64,000 bases of DNA from Panax quinquefolius (taxonomy: Eukaryota > Streptophyta > Magnoliopsida > Apiales > Araliaceae). The position numbers were made by a program, and so were the translations under genes. The notes under the pieces were generated by a model. It had not been told where the DNA came from. It saw nothing but the letters and a program-made list of their open reading frames with translations, and made no database searches. The stretch is from assembly GCA_020205615.1 (NCBI GenBank), contig CM035151.1, positions 43,148,977 to 43,212,976 on the forward strand, written 5' to 3'. Numbering within the stretch: the first letter of the stretch is position 1; every line of letters starts with the position of its first letter. This document shows positions 24,313 through 37,066 of the stretch, piece after piece.

Positions 24313-25302
24313 CTTATAATCTGCTAAGATGAACAACCCTCATAGAGGAGAAAAATATATTATGTTGGGAAACTGACACACGCGTGAACAACATGTTTAA
24401 GTGTTATGTATAACATAGGTTATTTTAGGTTGATCAACAATTGTACTTGTTTATATTGTGGATTTTCAGTGAAATACTGTTAATTCACGCAGGAGTTCTT
24501 GGTCCATAATGACTACTCAGTGTTAAATATACATTAACTCAAAAATGTTGAAACATTTGAATTCTTCTAATAACCCTTCGGTCCATAGTGACATATTATT
24601 AAATTCAAATGACAGATTTGGAACTATTGATATTTACTTTGTTCATAACACTCTCATTTGAATTCCTTAGCTATCAATTGTCGTTATAACCTTTGTAATT
24701 ATGAACTTTATATATGCTCGTTCATATTGATTGTTATATTACTGGCTAAGAAAATTTGTTGCTCACTCTTGCTTTCCTTAAAACATTTCATTTAAGACAA
24801 AGCAAGGTGGAACTTCAGGAAAAGATAAAGGAAAGGACAAGGCTACGGAATAGTTTTGTTCTTCTATGTTAGTATTATGTTTCCTATATGTATTAAGACT
24901 TAGTTAATGTTATGTATTAATTTATATCATGGATTAAGTTATGTAGCATATTAGTAATGGTTGCAAGACTTGGGAAAAGAATATTTATGTTTTATCAATG
25001 TAAATATTTTTATTATTCCGCTATTGGTTAATATTAGTATGTTGTATGAGATGGATCGTGAAGCACCAGATTTGAGGTACAGGTATCTGAATTTGGGGGC
25101 ATCACAACCAAAGCTTAAAGAGAAACTTCTACTTCAATATAACAAATTTTTGTAATGATTTTCATATGTAATCATCTACCCGATGTACAAACATTTTAAC
25201 AATTAGTGAATATATATATTTTTGAGCAAAAACTTAATAGTTATTGCATTAATAACTTAGAAAAAATTTATAGTCATAAATGGAAACTATTTAACATGTA
25301 CT
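24313..25302. other. Right host flank of the solo LTR; possible old gypsy LTR end
   Basis: No supported gene. It begins with the second CTTAT. Near 24760 it has TTGCTCACTCTTGCTTTCC, which parallels the GAGCTCACCC(TTT)-rich segment of the chromovirus LTRs, and near 25092 it reads TTTGGGGGCATCACAA, which parallels their end GGGGGCGTCACA. Both hints suggest the 3' half of a diverged plus-strand LTR ending at about 25106. From 25110 to 25302 nothing is recognised. Confidence 0.45.
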
Positions 25303-27269
25303 ACTGGTAATACTTCTTAAGCCTCCCTGCATGCCAAGTGTTTTTGACTTTTGTACCATCCATTGCTTGAAGATGTTAAGTTCCTGGCTTCGGCACTTTA
25401 GTGACTTCATAGGGTCTTTCCCAGTTGGGTATTATCTTTTTGAGGTTTTTGGGGATTAACGCATCCACTTCTCGAAGAACCAGATCCCCAACTTCAAATC
25501 TAATCAACTTTACCCCTTTGTTGTCATGCTTGGTCGTTCTCCTCTAGTAGACTGTTGGTCTTACCAAGGTCAATTCCTTAACCTCCTCTAATAAATCAAG
25601 ATTGGGACGAAGTCCTTCATCAGTATATAGCTCCTTGAACTAGCTGACCCAAAGCGAAGGAGACCCGATCTCAACTAGAATAAAGGCATCAGTCCCGTTG
25701 TCCAACCTAAATGGTGAATCACATGTCGTTGTCTGAGGGTTAGTTTGATAGGCCCATAAAACACTAATCAACTCATCGGGCCACCTTACCTTGGCTTTGT
25801 CTAGCCTTCTTTTGATTCCATTCAATAAAGTTTGATTGGTGACTTCCACTTGCCCGTTGGATTAAGGATGGGCAACCAATGTCTTCTGATGTTGGATTCC
25901 CAAGTCCCTTAGAAACTCTTCAAAGTTAGACCCTCACAAACCGTCTACCATTATCTGACACTAACACCATAGGAATTTCAAACTGAAAGACAATGAACTC
26001 CTTTAGAAATTTCAAGCACTCCTGTTTTGTGATCAACCGAAGGGGCTTAGCCTCCACCCACTTGGTCATATAATCGATAGCCACCACCACAAAGCTGACT
26101 TACCCTTTTTCCTTCGATAATAGACCTAAGATGTCGATTACCCAAACTGCAAATGAGATTAGGGACAGAACCGAGAACAACTCTTCGGGTGACTGTTGAG
26201 GAATAAGACTATTCAGATGACATTTAAGACACTTATGTACATACTCCTTTGCCTCCTGGAAGATTGATAGCTAGTAATAACCTTGTCGAAGCAACTTGTA
26301 TGCCAATGCCTTAGATCCCATATGATCTCCACAAATGCCTTTGTGTACCTCCCGAAGTGCGTACTCAACTTCGGAAGAGACTAAACACTTCAGCAGAGGG
26401 GAAGAGAATGCTTGCCGATGTGTATCAAAAAACGATAAACATCTCTCTGCTTATTTGGACATAAACCTTCTCAATGTTGTGATTTGACCTGTTAAGCATT
26501 GAACATCCTTGAATGATTGAGGAGACTTCTTATCCAAGATCGCCTTAATTTTCTCTGAATTCACCTCTATTCTCCTCTTACTTACCAGATAACCTAGAAA
26601 TTTCCCCAAATCGAGGCCAAAAGTGCACTTCGTCGGGTTTGGTCGAATATTATAATTTTGAATGGTCTAGAAGTAGTCCTCTTCGTCATCTAAATGTTCC
26701 CAAACTGGCATGCTTTTGATGATCATGTAGTCTACATACACCTCCATGCTCCTACCCAATTGCTTCCAAAACATATAATTCATCCTTCTCTAGTAGGTAC
26801 CACCGGCATTCAAAAGTCTAAACGTCATCTTCCTATAAGCATAGATTGCCCGATGCATGGTATAAGTCATCTTCGGGATATTCTCTTTATGCGTCAAAAT
26901 ATGGTTATATCTTGAAAAGGCGTCTATAAAGCTCAATAATGCATGCCCTGATGTGGCATCTATCAATTGGTCGATGTGAGAAGTGGATAGAAATCCTTCA
27001 GATAAGCCATATTCAAATTTGTATAGTCGATGCAAATCCTCCACTTCCCGTTTTGCTTCCGAACTAGAACCACGTTTGCCAAATACTTGGGATAATCTAT
27101 TTCGAATATAAAATCGGCTGCTAATAGTTTGGCCACCTCGTCATCAATAATTTGTTGCCTCTCCAGTGCGAAGATTTTCCTATTCTACTGAACTGGTCTC
27201 CTGGCAAGATCCACGTTCAACCTATGTACAACAACGAATTCAGCAATTCCGGGCATGTCACTCGACACC
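25303..27269 (-). pseudogene. Tat-like Ty3/gypsy pol: reverse transcriptase joined to integrase, RNase H lacking
   Basis: From right to left on the minus strand: pre-RT phrase SDMPGIAEF and VVHRLNVD (27269-27210); RT with QNGKW, CIDYTNLN, RIDQL-like IDQLIDATSGH and an eroded DAFSRYNHI; RT thumb with FLGYLVSKRRIEVN-like content (about 26600-26540). Then, with no RNase H between, come an integrase zinc region (REVHKGICGDHMGS, LLRQGYYW), the core (VVVAIDYMTKWVEAKPLRLI, VSDNGRRF) and the tail VTNQTLLNGIKRRLD. Several stops and frame changes are present. The coding end is at about 25303. The phrase set fits the Tat branch. Confidence 0.87.
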
Positions 27270-28677
27270 TGATGAGTAGGTTTTTAACCTATGAATTATG
27301 TTCATTTGGCTTGTTATATTGTTAGTTTCTGGGTATTTCTATGTTACTTTTGATGGGGTTTACGTTGTTGTAGGTAATTCAGACTCATCCCGCGAATGGG
27401 AGCATTGGAGGACGTTTTGAGCAACATTGCAAATTTCACATTGAAGCGTGAGCCTTGCTACTGTGTCAAGAGGCGCATAAGCGTTGAGCGCTACCCGAGC
27501 GTGGCAAAAGGCTGGCGATGGGCTAAGCGGAGAGGATGGCTGCGGGGAGATGTTGAGGCTAAGCTTGGATCACGCTACTGGTGCGCGAACTTGAGTGGGG
27601 GAAGTCTTTGCGGATTGGGGGAGTCTTTCTTGGGCAGAAATTAGAGGTGGATTAGGAGTCATGGCATGAGAGGAGATCTAGGCTAATCTAAACATACTTC
27701 AGGATTTTTCATTCAATCAATAGAGAGACTTACTTGGAGGAGGATTAAAAAGAGCAAGGTGGAGGAACGAAGAACAGGAATAGTTTCACGAAGATTTCAG
27801 AATCATAGGCCGAGAAGGGTGGTGTATTATTATTATTCTCTAATTTCTATCTTCTGTAATTGGGATGGTGTTTCTTTTTATTTATTCAGTATTTAATTCA
27901 TTTATTATGGGCTAAATTACTTGTTAGGCTTATAATGGATCTCTAAGTGGAACGATGATTGTGTAACCTTGGTTTTCAGTTTAATTCAGTTATTATGCAG
28001 TTTATCTATATTAATTGGAGCTTGAATTTATGAATTGCTTGATCGAAAATTTTATGTGGATTTGTATGAATTCAAGAGATGAAATATAAATCTAGACTTA
28101 GTTAATATAGCATGTGTCATGAATTTTGTGGATAGCAGATTCTTGATTATTGTTGAGGTAGAGATATGCTTGACATCACATGTAATCGTGAAGAGAACTT
28201 GAACTTAAACCTTACTTAATTAGAATTCACGTAGAGATATAGTGAGTTGATTAATTGAGTTGTTTGACTTAATTCTATCTTAATTGTGGATTTGGGTTAA
28301 TACGGTGTTAATATATCGAGAGGTGATTAATACTATTTATGTGTTCTTGATTAATAAACTGGGATAGTGAGTTAAACTGAGGTGATAATAATCAGAGGGA
28401 TGCTTAGAGTGAAGTTACGAGCCTAATTCTCCAATATTTGTTTGAAAATCCAGACTTAGGGTTTGTTGGTATTGAGTTGATTTTTGATAATTGTGATATT
28501 TTTGATACAAACTGGAATTTGATTAGTTTAATAAAATTTGGGTTAATAGAAGATTGGTAGTTGCAAGGGAAATTTGTATGAAATCTCTGAGGGAACGATA
28601 CTTTACTTACTATTATATTACTTGTTGACCACGTATACTTGCGTGTTGAGCGTATATAGATTTTACCCAACAAGGGA
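27270..28677 (+). repeat. LTR-like 1.4-kb insert with 28-bp flanking duplication
   Basis: The insert begins TGATGAGTAGG and ends TTTTACCCAACA plus a few bases. Its right part, CTGAGGGAACGATACTTTAC to ATACTTGCGTGTTG, is typical of the U5 end of gypsy LTRs, so it is probably a solo LTR of an unrelated family, plus orientation. It interrupts the Tat polyprotein exactly at the SDMPGIA phrase. The 28 bases AGCAATTCC to CACC occur on both sides (27242-27269 and 28678-28705) with one mismatch. A locally GC-rich stretch (27440-27600) with GAGCG-type repeats has an 82-codon open frame that I do not take as a gene. Confidence 0.7.
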
Positions 28678-31005
28678 AGCAATTCCGGGCATGTCACTCG
28701 GCACCCAAGGAAAAATATCCGCACACACCAGAAGCAAGTTGATCAGTCCTTTCTGAAAAGGCTCATGTAACCCTATACCAATCTTTATTATTTTATCTTT
28801 CTTTCTTGGGACCATCTCAATATCATCTGTCTCTTCGGCCGACAAGGCGAGGGGTTCTATACTTCCTTTGGTAAACGGTTCTTCCTCGATCGCCATTGCA
28901 TGCCTTTGCTTGTTAACTCTGACCCCAGATGAAATAAATGAATTCCGGTAACACCTTCTGGCCATATCTAAATCTTTTTTGAGCTCGTCAACCCCGTTCG
29001 GCGTAGGGAATTCCAACTTAAAATGGGGGATTGAAGTTACTGCATGTAATGTTGTCATAGTCGGCCGACTTATAATGGCTTTATACAATGAATCCACATA
29101 CACCGCAGAAAAACCTGATATTGATTTTCGCCTGCTGAGGAGTCGTCCTGAAGATGATTGGCAACTTGATAGTCCCTGCTACCCAAACCAGATCATTATT
29201 GAACCCATACAGTGGAGGTTCCTACCCGACCTCCATTTTTCTGCCTTCCAAGTCCAGCCTCTTATATGTATGGGCGTACAATATATCGACCAAAGAGCCG
29301 TTATCGATCATAATTTGTTCCATATCCATTGATCCTACCTGTGCAGTGATTTTCAATGCCCCTTCGTGTGGCTCAATGGGTTCCAATGGGTAGTCCTCAT
29401 CTGTGAGATAAATTACTGTGTCAAGGTATAATTGATCCCTCTCAACAGGTTGCTCAAATACTGTCAAAATTGAGTCCGTCACCCCCACACCTTTTCTTTC
29501 CTGTCAGCTTTGTATTGACCCACCCGTGATCACATCTACCACTCAACGAGCTACCTGGGTATAATTAGGTTGTTGTTATGGCTGAGGGGGATGGGTTCTG
29601 ATTATTATTATACCTTATTCTCGTACCTTCTTGCCTTGCAACATACTGAACCAACTCACCACTATAAACATTCTTCTCGATCAACCTTTTTAATTTTCTG
29701 CAAGCTTCCTTGGTGTGTCTGAACATGGTTCAAAGAATGGCTTATCCTTTATCTGCTCCAATATTGTAGCCTGATCCATATTGAGTGGGGTGAACACTTT
29801 ATTAACTCTTTGGGACGGGAAGGGTGGGCGGCCTCCTCCTGGCCCCCCATTATTGTACGTAATCTTTCTTCTGATTGTCTGATGTTTTGTTATTATTATT
29901 ATCTGACCTGGGATGGTTATTCCTATCTCGATCCTTCGGCTTCTCCACTATGTTCAGTTTCAGACTGCCCATGGCCTCCTCGATCACGATGAATTCTTCG
30001 GCTCTGTCACATGTATTTGCCAAATCCTTTGGGATGTTGAACATTAAATTCTTCACCAATTCTCTGGGACCGCAACACGTCTAGACCTGACTTGAAATAT
30101 CTAAGGGCAAGATGACCATCCATTTGCCTCTTCTATCTGACCCCCTCTCAGAATCTCTTTACATACTAGCTAAGGGTCCATCAGAATACTATCGGATTTT
30201 AACTAAAGAATCGACTGGCTTGCCCCTCCTTTTGTTACTCTCGAACTGGCTATGGATTTAGTCACAGAGCTCCTTCCATGATGAGATTGAGTTTGGCTTT
30301 AGCAGCGTTATCCACTACCAAGTTCCTCAAAGATGTAATAAACATCTAACACTTGGAGGCATCAGAATAGTCATAGTACTTCATAAAACGGTCATATGTC
30401 TGGCTATGCTTATAAGGATCTCTTGTACCATCATTACTCTCCATGTGTGGGGCCTTTTTTTCGGATCGGCCCGAACCCGATATATATTTGGAAAGAATGG
30501 TGACGTTGGGTCAATCAAAGTCTCCTCCTGATTGGGGGCTGCAAGTCTCTTCTCCAGCTTTACAAGCCTCTAAGCAAGTGCCTCGGTCTCGTTTCTCCTA
30601 GGGGATGACTCTCGCCTATCCTGATCTCTGGGCTTTGGAGAGGCTTCTCGCCTTCTCCATTTGGTCCTTCTTCTTCCTTTGTTGTTCCTTCACGAGAGCG
30701 GCTTATGCCCATGCTTTTGTCCTGAGAGAAACTTCTATGCATGATCCTCTCCTAAGAGCAGCTTCGGTGCCTGCTCCTTTCTTACCGAGAACCATCCAAA
30801 CGATGTGTCCTGGATCGATTCCTAGGTGATGCCTCCCGATGACGATTATGGGTAAAAGAAACCTCTTCTCCATTCAATAATGCCAACTATGCATCCAACT
30901 CCTTTCGCTGAAGACAAAGGGCTTCAGCAGCGTCCTCATTCTCTTGAACCTTTTTGGCTAAGATCAACTGCCCAGTGTCTTAGTTGCCCTCCTGGAATCT
31001 CGATC
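28678..31005 (-). pseudogene. Tat-like Ty3/gypsy gag and protease region
   Basis: Continues the element rightwards on the minus strand. Nearest the insert is the spacer before RT (GRPTMTTLHAV-like, then DIFPWVPSDMPGIA at 28750-28680). Protease is at 29400-29290: IMIDNGSLVDILY, with DNGS in place of DTG or DSG, a form I know from Tat elements. Gag follows from about 29500 to 31005, with NIPKDLANTCDRAEEFI near 30030 and a charged, serine/arginine-rich segment near 30740-30560. Stops and frame shifts are frequent. It is interrupted at 31010 by a solo LTR, beyond which the gag N-terminus resumes at 36762. Confidence 0.83.
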
Positions 31006-33451
31006 CTCATTGTGACGCCCCCAAAATAGGTATACATCACCCATCTTGAGTCGCCAAATACATGGTACAAAATTCAAATACAACTTAATAATACAACTAT
31101 CGTGTAAAATACGACAAAACATAAACTGAGAGTTTTAATACGAATATTGTCTTCTAGATAGTATTCAACTCAAATGTAGTCCTCAATACATTTATTATCA
31201 CATTATTTCATAGAATAGTGAGGACTACTAATGCTATCATCTCTGGACCATCACTCCAGTTCCCCGACTAGTCCCGCCACGTTCTCATTTCTCAAGAGAA
31301 CAATGAAAGCAAAAGGGTGAGCTCAACTAGCCCAGTAAGAAATATTATGACTAAGATAATGCAGAATAATTTATCGTTAGCCTTCAACAGTGTTAAACTT
31401 ATAAAATATAACAAATATCAAGTTTAACTGCAGTGAAACAAGCAATCCATTAGAAGAATCAAATAGAGCATAAAATCTACTATCTTTTATGATTTAAAAA
31501 GGTTTATCATCACTTTTATCGCTGAGACTCAACTTAATAAATAATCCACATCATCGAATCACCCTTGCACTACGGCCAAGGATATTCTTTAGTATCACGA
31601 CCACAAATTATCCATGCACTACGGGTCAAGGATATTCGTGTATTCATCAATGGTCATGATCATGCCAACAATTGTCCATCAACGCACTACAGGCCAATGA
31701 GGACTTTTACCACATCATTTGTAACATTACGGTCATGATTATACCGAATAATCCCTGGTCATAATCATACCAAGTCCATCTATGCACTACCGGCCACAGA
31801 TGACTTTCAACATAATATAAACACGAGGATGATAAGAATTCAATAAAACAAGTTCAATGATAAATTTTTAAAGATTTATAATTTAATTTATCCAGAAATC
31901 AATAATGTCCAAATTGTCAACATGATACTACTTTGTGGAGTAAAATTCAAGAATAATATTATATCAAAAATGATTTGGACCAAAACAAAATCAATTTTTG
32001 TCATGAATAGTACCCGTGAATAGTAACTTCAGGAATAGTAACCCCGTGAATAGTACCCCGGCATGAAAAAGTTAAAACTTATCAAGAATGCTCAAAATAA
32101 TATTTTCATGAAAAGATACTGGATGAAGCACAAATATCAGGGATATTCTACTAATTTCATGGAGTATAGAAGCCAAAACTTTAACAAAACGAGTATAGAA
32201 TTCGAAATCTGAAACGAAATAATATTACTTACATACTACAGAGTATGGAAGAAAATATTATTTCAAGCGAATATTGAAATAATATTACTTACATACTATA
32301 GAGTATGGAAGAAAATATCCCTTGCAACTGTTGAACAAAAATAATATTCCAACGAATATTTAACGAAGATAATATTCCTACGAATATTGAACGAAGATAA
32401 TACTCTTTATGAATATTGAACGAAAATAATATTCATACGAATACGAAAAATAATATCTCTTCAGAATATGAAATAAATAATACCTCTTACCTCAAAAGAA
32501 TAGTACTTCTGGTTGAATATTGGATATAACGTTGAAAGGAACTTGCACCGTATAGCAACACTCAAAGTATCAAAATACTCACAAGAATACACTCGATAAT
32601 ATAGAGAGAGAAAACTTCAGTTTCTGGTGTGATTTTTAATTATAACCTAAGCACCCTATTTATAAGAAAATGCTTAGAACATCAAAGCAAAAAATTTAAT
32701 AAAATAATAATATATTTATATATATTTCCTACGCCCACTTTTAATAACTGAATTCAGTCATTTCAACAACCAGTAGGGCCCCCCAAACATAACAAAAACG
32801 TTTTTCATAAAAAATAATAATTAAAACTTCAAAAATTAATTATTCTAGAACTTCAATAATTCATAATAAATAGGCCTTTTATCAGAAAAATTCGAATCTT
32901 ATGTCCTTCCATAGGAAATTCAATTCTCTACAACTTTGTAAGTTTAAGTTTTTCCAAATTCCAAACAGAAATTGACCGAAATCCACATACGAACGATTTT
33001 GCAGGCTATAATCAAATTTCAGTCAAGAAATGGGATCCCCCAACATGAAAAACATGTTTTAAATATTTTTAGTAACAAAAATACTCTTCCTCCTCATTTA
33101 CTCATATATCACACATTCAGTGTAAAAATATCACCATTATTATATTATTATAATATAATAAATTATTTTATCAGAAAAGATAAAATAACAATTTTCAACA
33201 ATTGTCACATTAAACATTTCCTCCACTCCATCTATATCCACATAAAATGAATATTTTTCTTATCATATAAATTAATAATTAATTATTCATAAATAATATT
33301 CTGAGAATCACAATATATTGACGAACCAGTGTGCTCCTGGGAAAGAGGGGCTTTTCAATAAGGATTTCTCTCATCTTGGCAAGAATTAGGTGACCAAACC
33401 TCTCCTCGATGTAACTTTCTAGATATTGTCAATAATGTTATCTAGTAATAT

Positions 33452-36233
33452 TGTAAGACCCTAAAATTTTTAAATAAAAAGGAATTTCCTTTATTTATTA
33501 TTTTGAAATAGTAAGGGTTGATTTGATTAATGTGGATAGTTAAGGGTTAAATGTGCAAATATTTCAAATTAAGCAAGTGGTTATAAAATATTCATTATCG
33601 CTTGGGAATATTCGTTTGGTCGTGGAATATTAAATCTTTGTAGAATATTCGCATGTGGCGCAGACCATGTATGTGGGCCCCATAACGGAAAGTGATTGGA
33701 TGAAGAAAACGACAAATATAAGTTGTTTTTAAATAACGAGCGTAGTTGTTCACAGAATTATCTTGTTGGAATACCCGGTGGTTAAAACACACTAATACGC
33801 GTTGTTGAACAAGAAGACACCAGTATTGCACCAATTATTGATTCTTACGTAGAAGAAGGCACTACTCAATAATGGTTACGATAATTACTTTATTCGAAGA
33901 TTTTATTGAGTTAATAATTGTTGCGTTGATATTTTATATTCTTCATTGTTTCAATAATTGTCATTACACAAAGATCTTTCATTATCGAAGCAATAATTCA
34001 TATTATCTGAATAATATTATTAGATAACATTATTGGCAATGTCTAGAAAGTTCATCTAAGGAGAGGTTTGGTCACCTAATTGCTGCCAAGAAGAAGAAAT
34101 TCTTATTGAAAGCCCCTCTTTCTTGAACCGCCACGCTGGTTGTCAATATTGTGATTACGTAATATTATTTGTGAATAATTAATTATTGATTTATATGATG
34201 AGGAAAATATTGATTTTATGTGGATATAGATGGAGAAAATTTTAAAATGACAATTGTTGAAAATTAATATTTTATCTTTTTCGATAAAATAATTCATTTA
34301 AATATATTATTTTAATAATATATTAACGGTGATATTTTTACAACGAATGTGGGATATATGAGTATCTGAGGAGGAAGAGTATTTTTGTTGCAATAAATGT
34401 TTAAAACATGTTAAACATGTCGGTGGACCCCATTTATTGGAATTGAAATTTGATTATAGCACAGTAAAATCGCCTGTTTGTGGATTTTGGTCAATTTCTG
34501 ATTGAATTTGGAAAACTTTCTTCTGCAAAGTTGTAGAGGATTGAATTTCCTATAAAAACTCGCGAGATTCGAATTTTCTGATGAAAGGGCTATTTATTAT
34601 GAATTATTGAAGTTCAAGTCTCAAATAATTGATTTTGGAAGTTTAAAATATTTAAAATTAGAAAAACGTTTTTCTTATTTTTTCTAGAAGGTGGCATGTG
34701 TTTGATGGCTGAAATCAGATTCTAGACATGTGTAGAAAATAATATAATTATATTATTAATTTATTAAATTTTCGCTTTGGTGTTCTAAGCAATTTCCTAT
34801 AAATAGGTGTGCTTAGTTAGAATTGAAAATCACACGTAAACTCAAGTTTTCTCTCTATATTATCGAGCGTATTCTTGTGAGTATTTTGAGTATACTTTGA
34901 GTATTGCTATACGATGCAAGTCCAAGTCATAGCCTTTATATCCTGTTTTAATTTAGAAAGATCGATCTTTCGAGGTAAAGGATGTTATTTTCTTCTCAAA
35001 TGATATTATTTCTTCAATATCATTATCTTTGAAATATTGGTTGAAACTTTTTATCAAATTTGGAAATTTTTCATGTCGGGGTTACTATTCATGAGTTCTT
35101 ATTCACGAGTTACTTATTCATGAGTTCTTATTAAAGTTCTTATTCAAAAGTACTATTCATGAAGCGTGAAGATGTTTTTTTTGTGGAATTTCTATCTTTT
35201 GGTGTCAGAGTTACTATTCACGATACTAAGACTATTCACGATACTCTGACTATTCAATTAAAAATAAAATTTCTTCTTTTTGTCCAAAATATCTATATCG
35301 GATACTAGCTTTGATCAGTATCCATGTTTTGATCATTCTTGAATTTTACACCACTATGATTATTTTGAGGTATTTTTGAACATGGATAAAACAAAGTACG
35401 AATCCTTAATCCTTAATCCTTGTTATTTTGTTTTCTTTGAATTCGTTTCTTTAAAAAATATTTTCATCATCCTCGGTCTTAAATGATGATATTATTGAAT
35501 ATCTTTGGCACGTAGTAAAAGATGAATGATTTCGAAGAATATCTTTGGCCCAGTAGTGCAAAGATGAGCAGGTGTTGAGATGAAACGTACTAGATTGATT
35601 AATATCTTTCTTTGCTGTAGTGCAAAGATGAGCAGTGTTTAAATGAATATGATTAATCGATGAATATCTTTGGCTCAGAGTGCAAAGATGAATATTTGAT
35701 TCAGATGCATATTGATTGATGTTACAGGATAAAATATTGATGATGGGGTATTAAATTCATAGATTATAGTAGATTTCATTCTCTACGTAACTCTTCTATG
35801 AATTATTATTTTTCATGAATATTGATCCGAAACTTGTTGTCTATTGTATTCTATCGATTTTTCCTGTTGAAGACTAACGATAATTTGTTGTATATTATCT
35901 TAGTCATAATATTCTTTCTTGAGCTAGTTGAGCTCACCCTTTTCCTTTTGTTCCATTTTTCTCGGGAGGCGAGAATATAGCTTAGCAGTGCAGCTCTGGG
36001 TATGGAATGAAGGTTTTAGAAAGGATTGTTTAGTAGTCCTCACCATTTTGTAAAATAATGTATCAATAAATGTGATGAGGATTTATTTGAGTATAGATAT
36101 TGTCTCAGAAGATAATATTTGTATTTAAACTCACGCTTTATTGTTGTAATAATAAAGTTGTAGTTGTTTACGCATATGTATTTGGCGACTCGAGAATGGG
36201 TGTGTTGTGTATACCTATTTTGGGGGCGCCACA
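33452..36233 (+). repeat. Solo LTR (plus) nested in a minus-strand solo LTR of the same family
   Basis: Starts TGTAAGACCCTAAAA, ends TTTTGGGGGCGCCACA, 2782 bp. AATAT lies on both sides (33447-33451 and 36234-36238), a perfect target duplication. It has a TATA box in CCTATAAATAGGTG (near 34798), four hairpin repeats (35501-35689) and loose ATTCATGAG/ATTCACGAT repeats near 35080-35260. No internal region remains, so recombination between its two LTRs removed it. Confidence 0.94.
35501..35689 (+). repeat. Four hairpin-forming repeats in the nested LTR
   Basis: Units near 35501, 35541, 35603 and 35665, each ATCTTT(GGC...)AGTGCAAAGATG with small changes; the first lacks GC and the third has an inserted TCTTT. 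Same position in the LTR as the array at 3745-3880. Confidence 0.75.
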
Positions 36234-36761
36234 AATATTATTAAAATAATATGAATTATTGATCTGATAATGAGAATTACTGTGTAGTGACAATTATTGA
36301 AACAACAATAATATAAAATATCAACGTAGCAATTATTGAATCAATAAAATAAAATATTGAACAGTAATTACTATAACAATTATTGAGTAGTGCCTTCTTA
36401 CGTAAAAATCAATAATTGGTGCAATACCATGTGCTACTGTGCAACACCGCGTACTACTGTGTTTTAACCACCGGGTATTCCAACAGTGTTAACGGTAAAA
36501 ATTACGCCATTATTTATAAACAACTTATACTTGTTGTTTTCTTCATCCGACCGTTTTTCGTTATGGGGCCAACACAAGGCTGCGCCGTCGTACGAATATT
36601 CCCCGACAACATGAATATTTTATAACCACTTGCTTATTTTGCAAAATTTATATATATTACCCACAACTATAACATTATATCAAATTTATTCCTTAATATT
36701 CAAAAATGATATTTCGAGAAAATTAAATTTTTATTCATAAAATTCGGGGTCTCACACTCAT

Positions 36762-37048
36762 GGGTTCGTGTTCGGGATTATATATCCTCGACACGAGCGT
36801 TGGGACTCATTTATTTCCTTGTTGTTGAGAATAGACGGCGTCTGACATGGTCTGGTTGAGTGTTTTTCGAACCTACCGAATGATTATTGTCTTCCACACA
36901 ATCGGTTGGCCCCAAACGATCCTTAACTAAAACCTTGGGTTGTGTCAATGGGTTTGCAGTCAACTTTCCATGTCCGAAAACCATCTTACTTGTCGCCATT
37001 ACTACTGATCAAGTTTTGAGTGATTGAAAACTTCTAACACTTAAACTG
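36762..37048 (-). pseudogene. N-terminal gag fragment of the Tat-like element
   Basis: A minus-strand open frame from 36999 (MATSKMVFGHGKL) runs to a stop near 36811. It lies just downstream of the primer-binding site, where gag starts in Tat elements, and is cut off from the rest of gag by the solo LTR at 31011-36756. I do not recognise a domain in it; the assignment rests on position. Confidence 0.6.
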
Positions 37049-37066
37049 TCCTCCTTCTAGCGCCAA
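37049..37066 (-). other. Primer-binding site of the Tat-like element
   Basis: On the minus strand TTGGCGCTAGAAGGAG follows the LTR end directly. TTGGCGC-type sites are usual in the Athila/Tat branch. It fixes the border of the 5' LTR at 37067. Confidence 0.7.

Larger units (their letters stand above)
31011..36756 (-). repeat. Solo LTR (minus) containing a nested plus-strand solo LTR
   Basis: On the minus strand it starts TGTGAGACCCCGAA at 36756 and ends TTGGGGGCGTCACA at 31011. CTCAT precedes (31006-31010) and follows (36757-36761) it, a perfect 5-bp target duplication. Its own sequence is 31011-33451 and 36239-36756; the middle is the nested LTR 33452-36233 and its AATAT duplicate. It lies in the gag of the Tat-like element. 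It contains hairpin repeats at about 31561-31804, a complement TATA near 32657 and the short GAATAGTAC array near 31995-32065. Confidence 0.92.

Noticed and set aside
27396..27644. An 82-codon open frame in a locally GC-rich stretch
   Set aside because: It lies within the LTR-like insert 27270-28677, shows no family resemblance, and its Arg/Trp/Gly-rich translation fits GC-rich LTR DNA.
31011..36756. An element with a minus LTR at one end and a plus LTR at the other
   Set aside because: The piece 36239-36756 completes the minus LTR, and the AATAT duplication shows a nested solo LTR instead.
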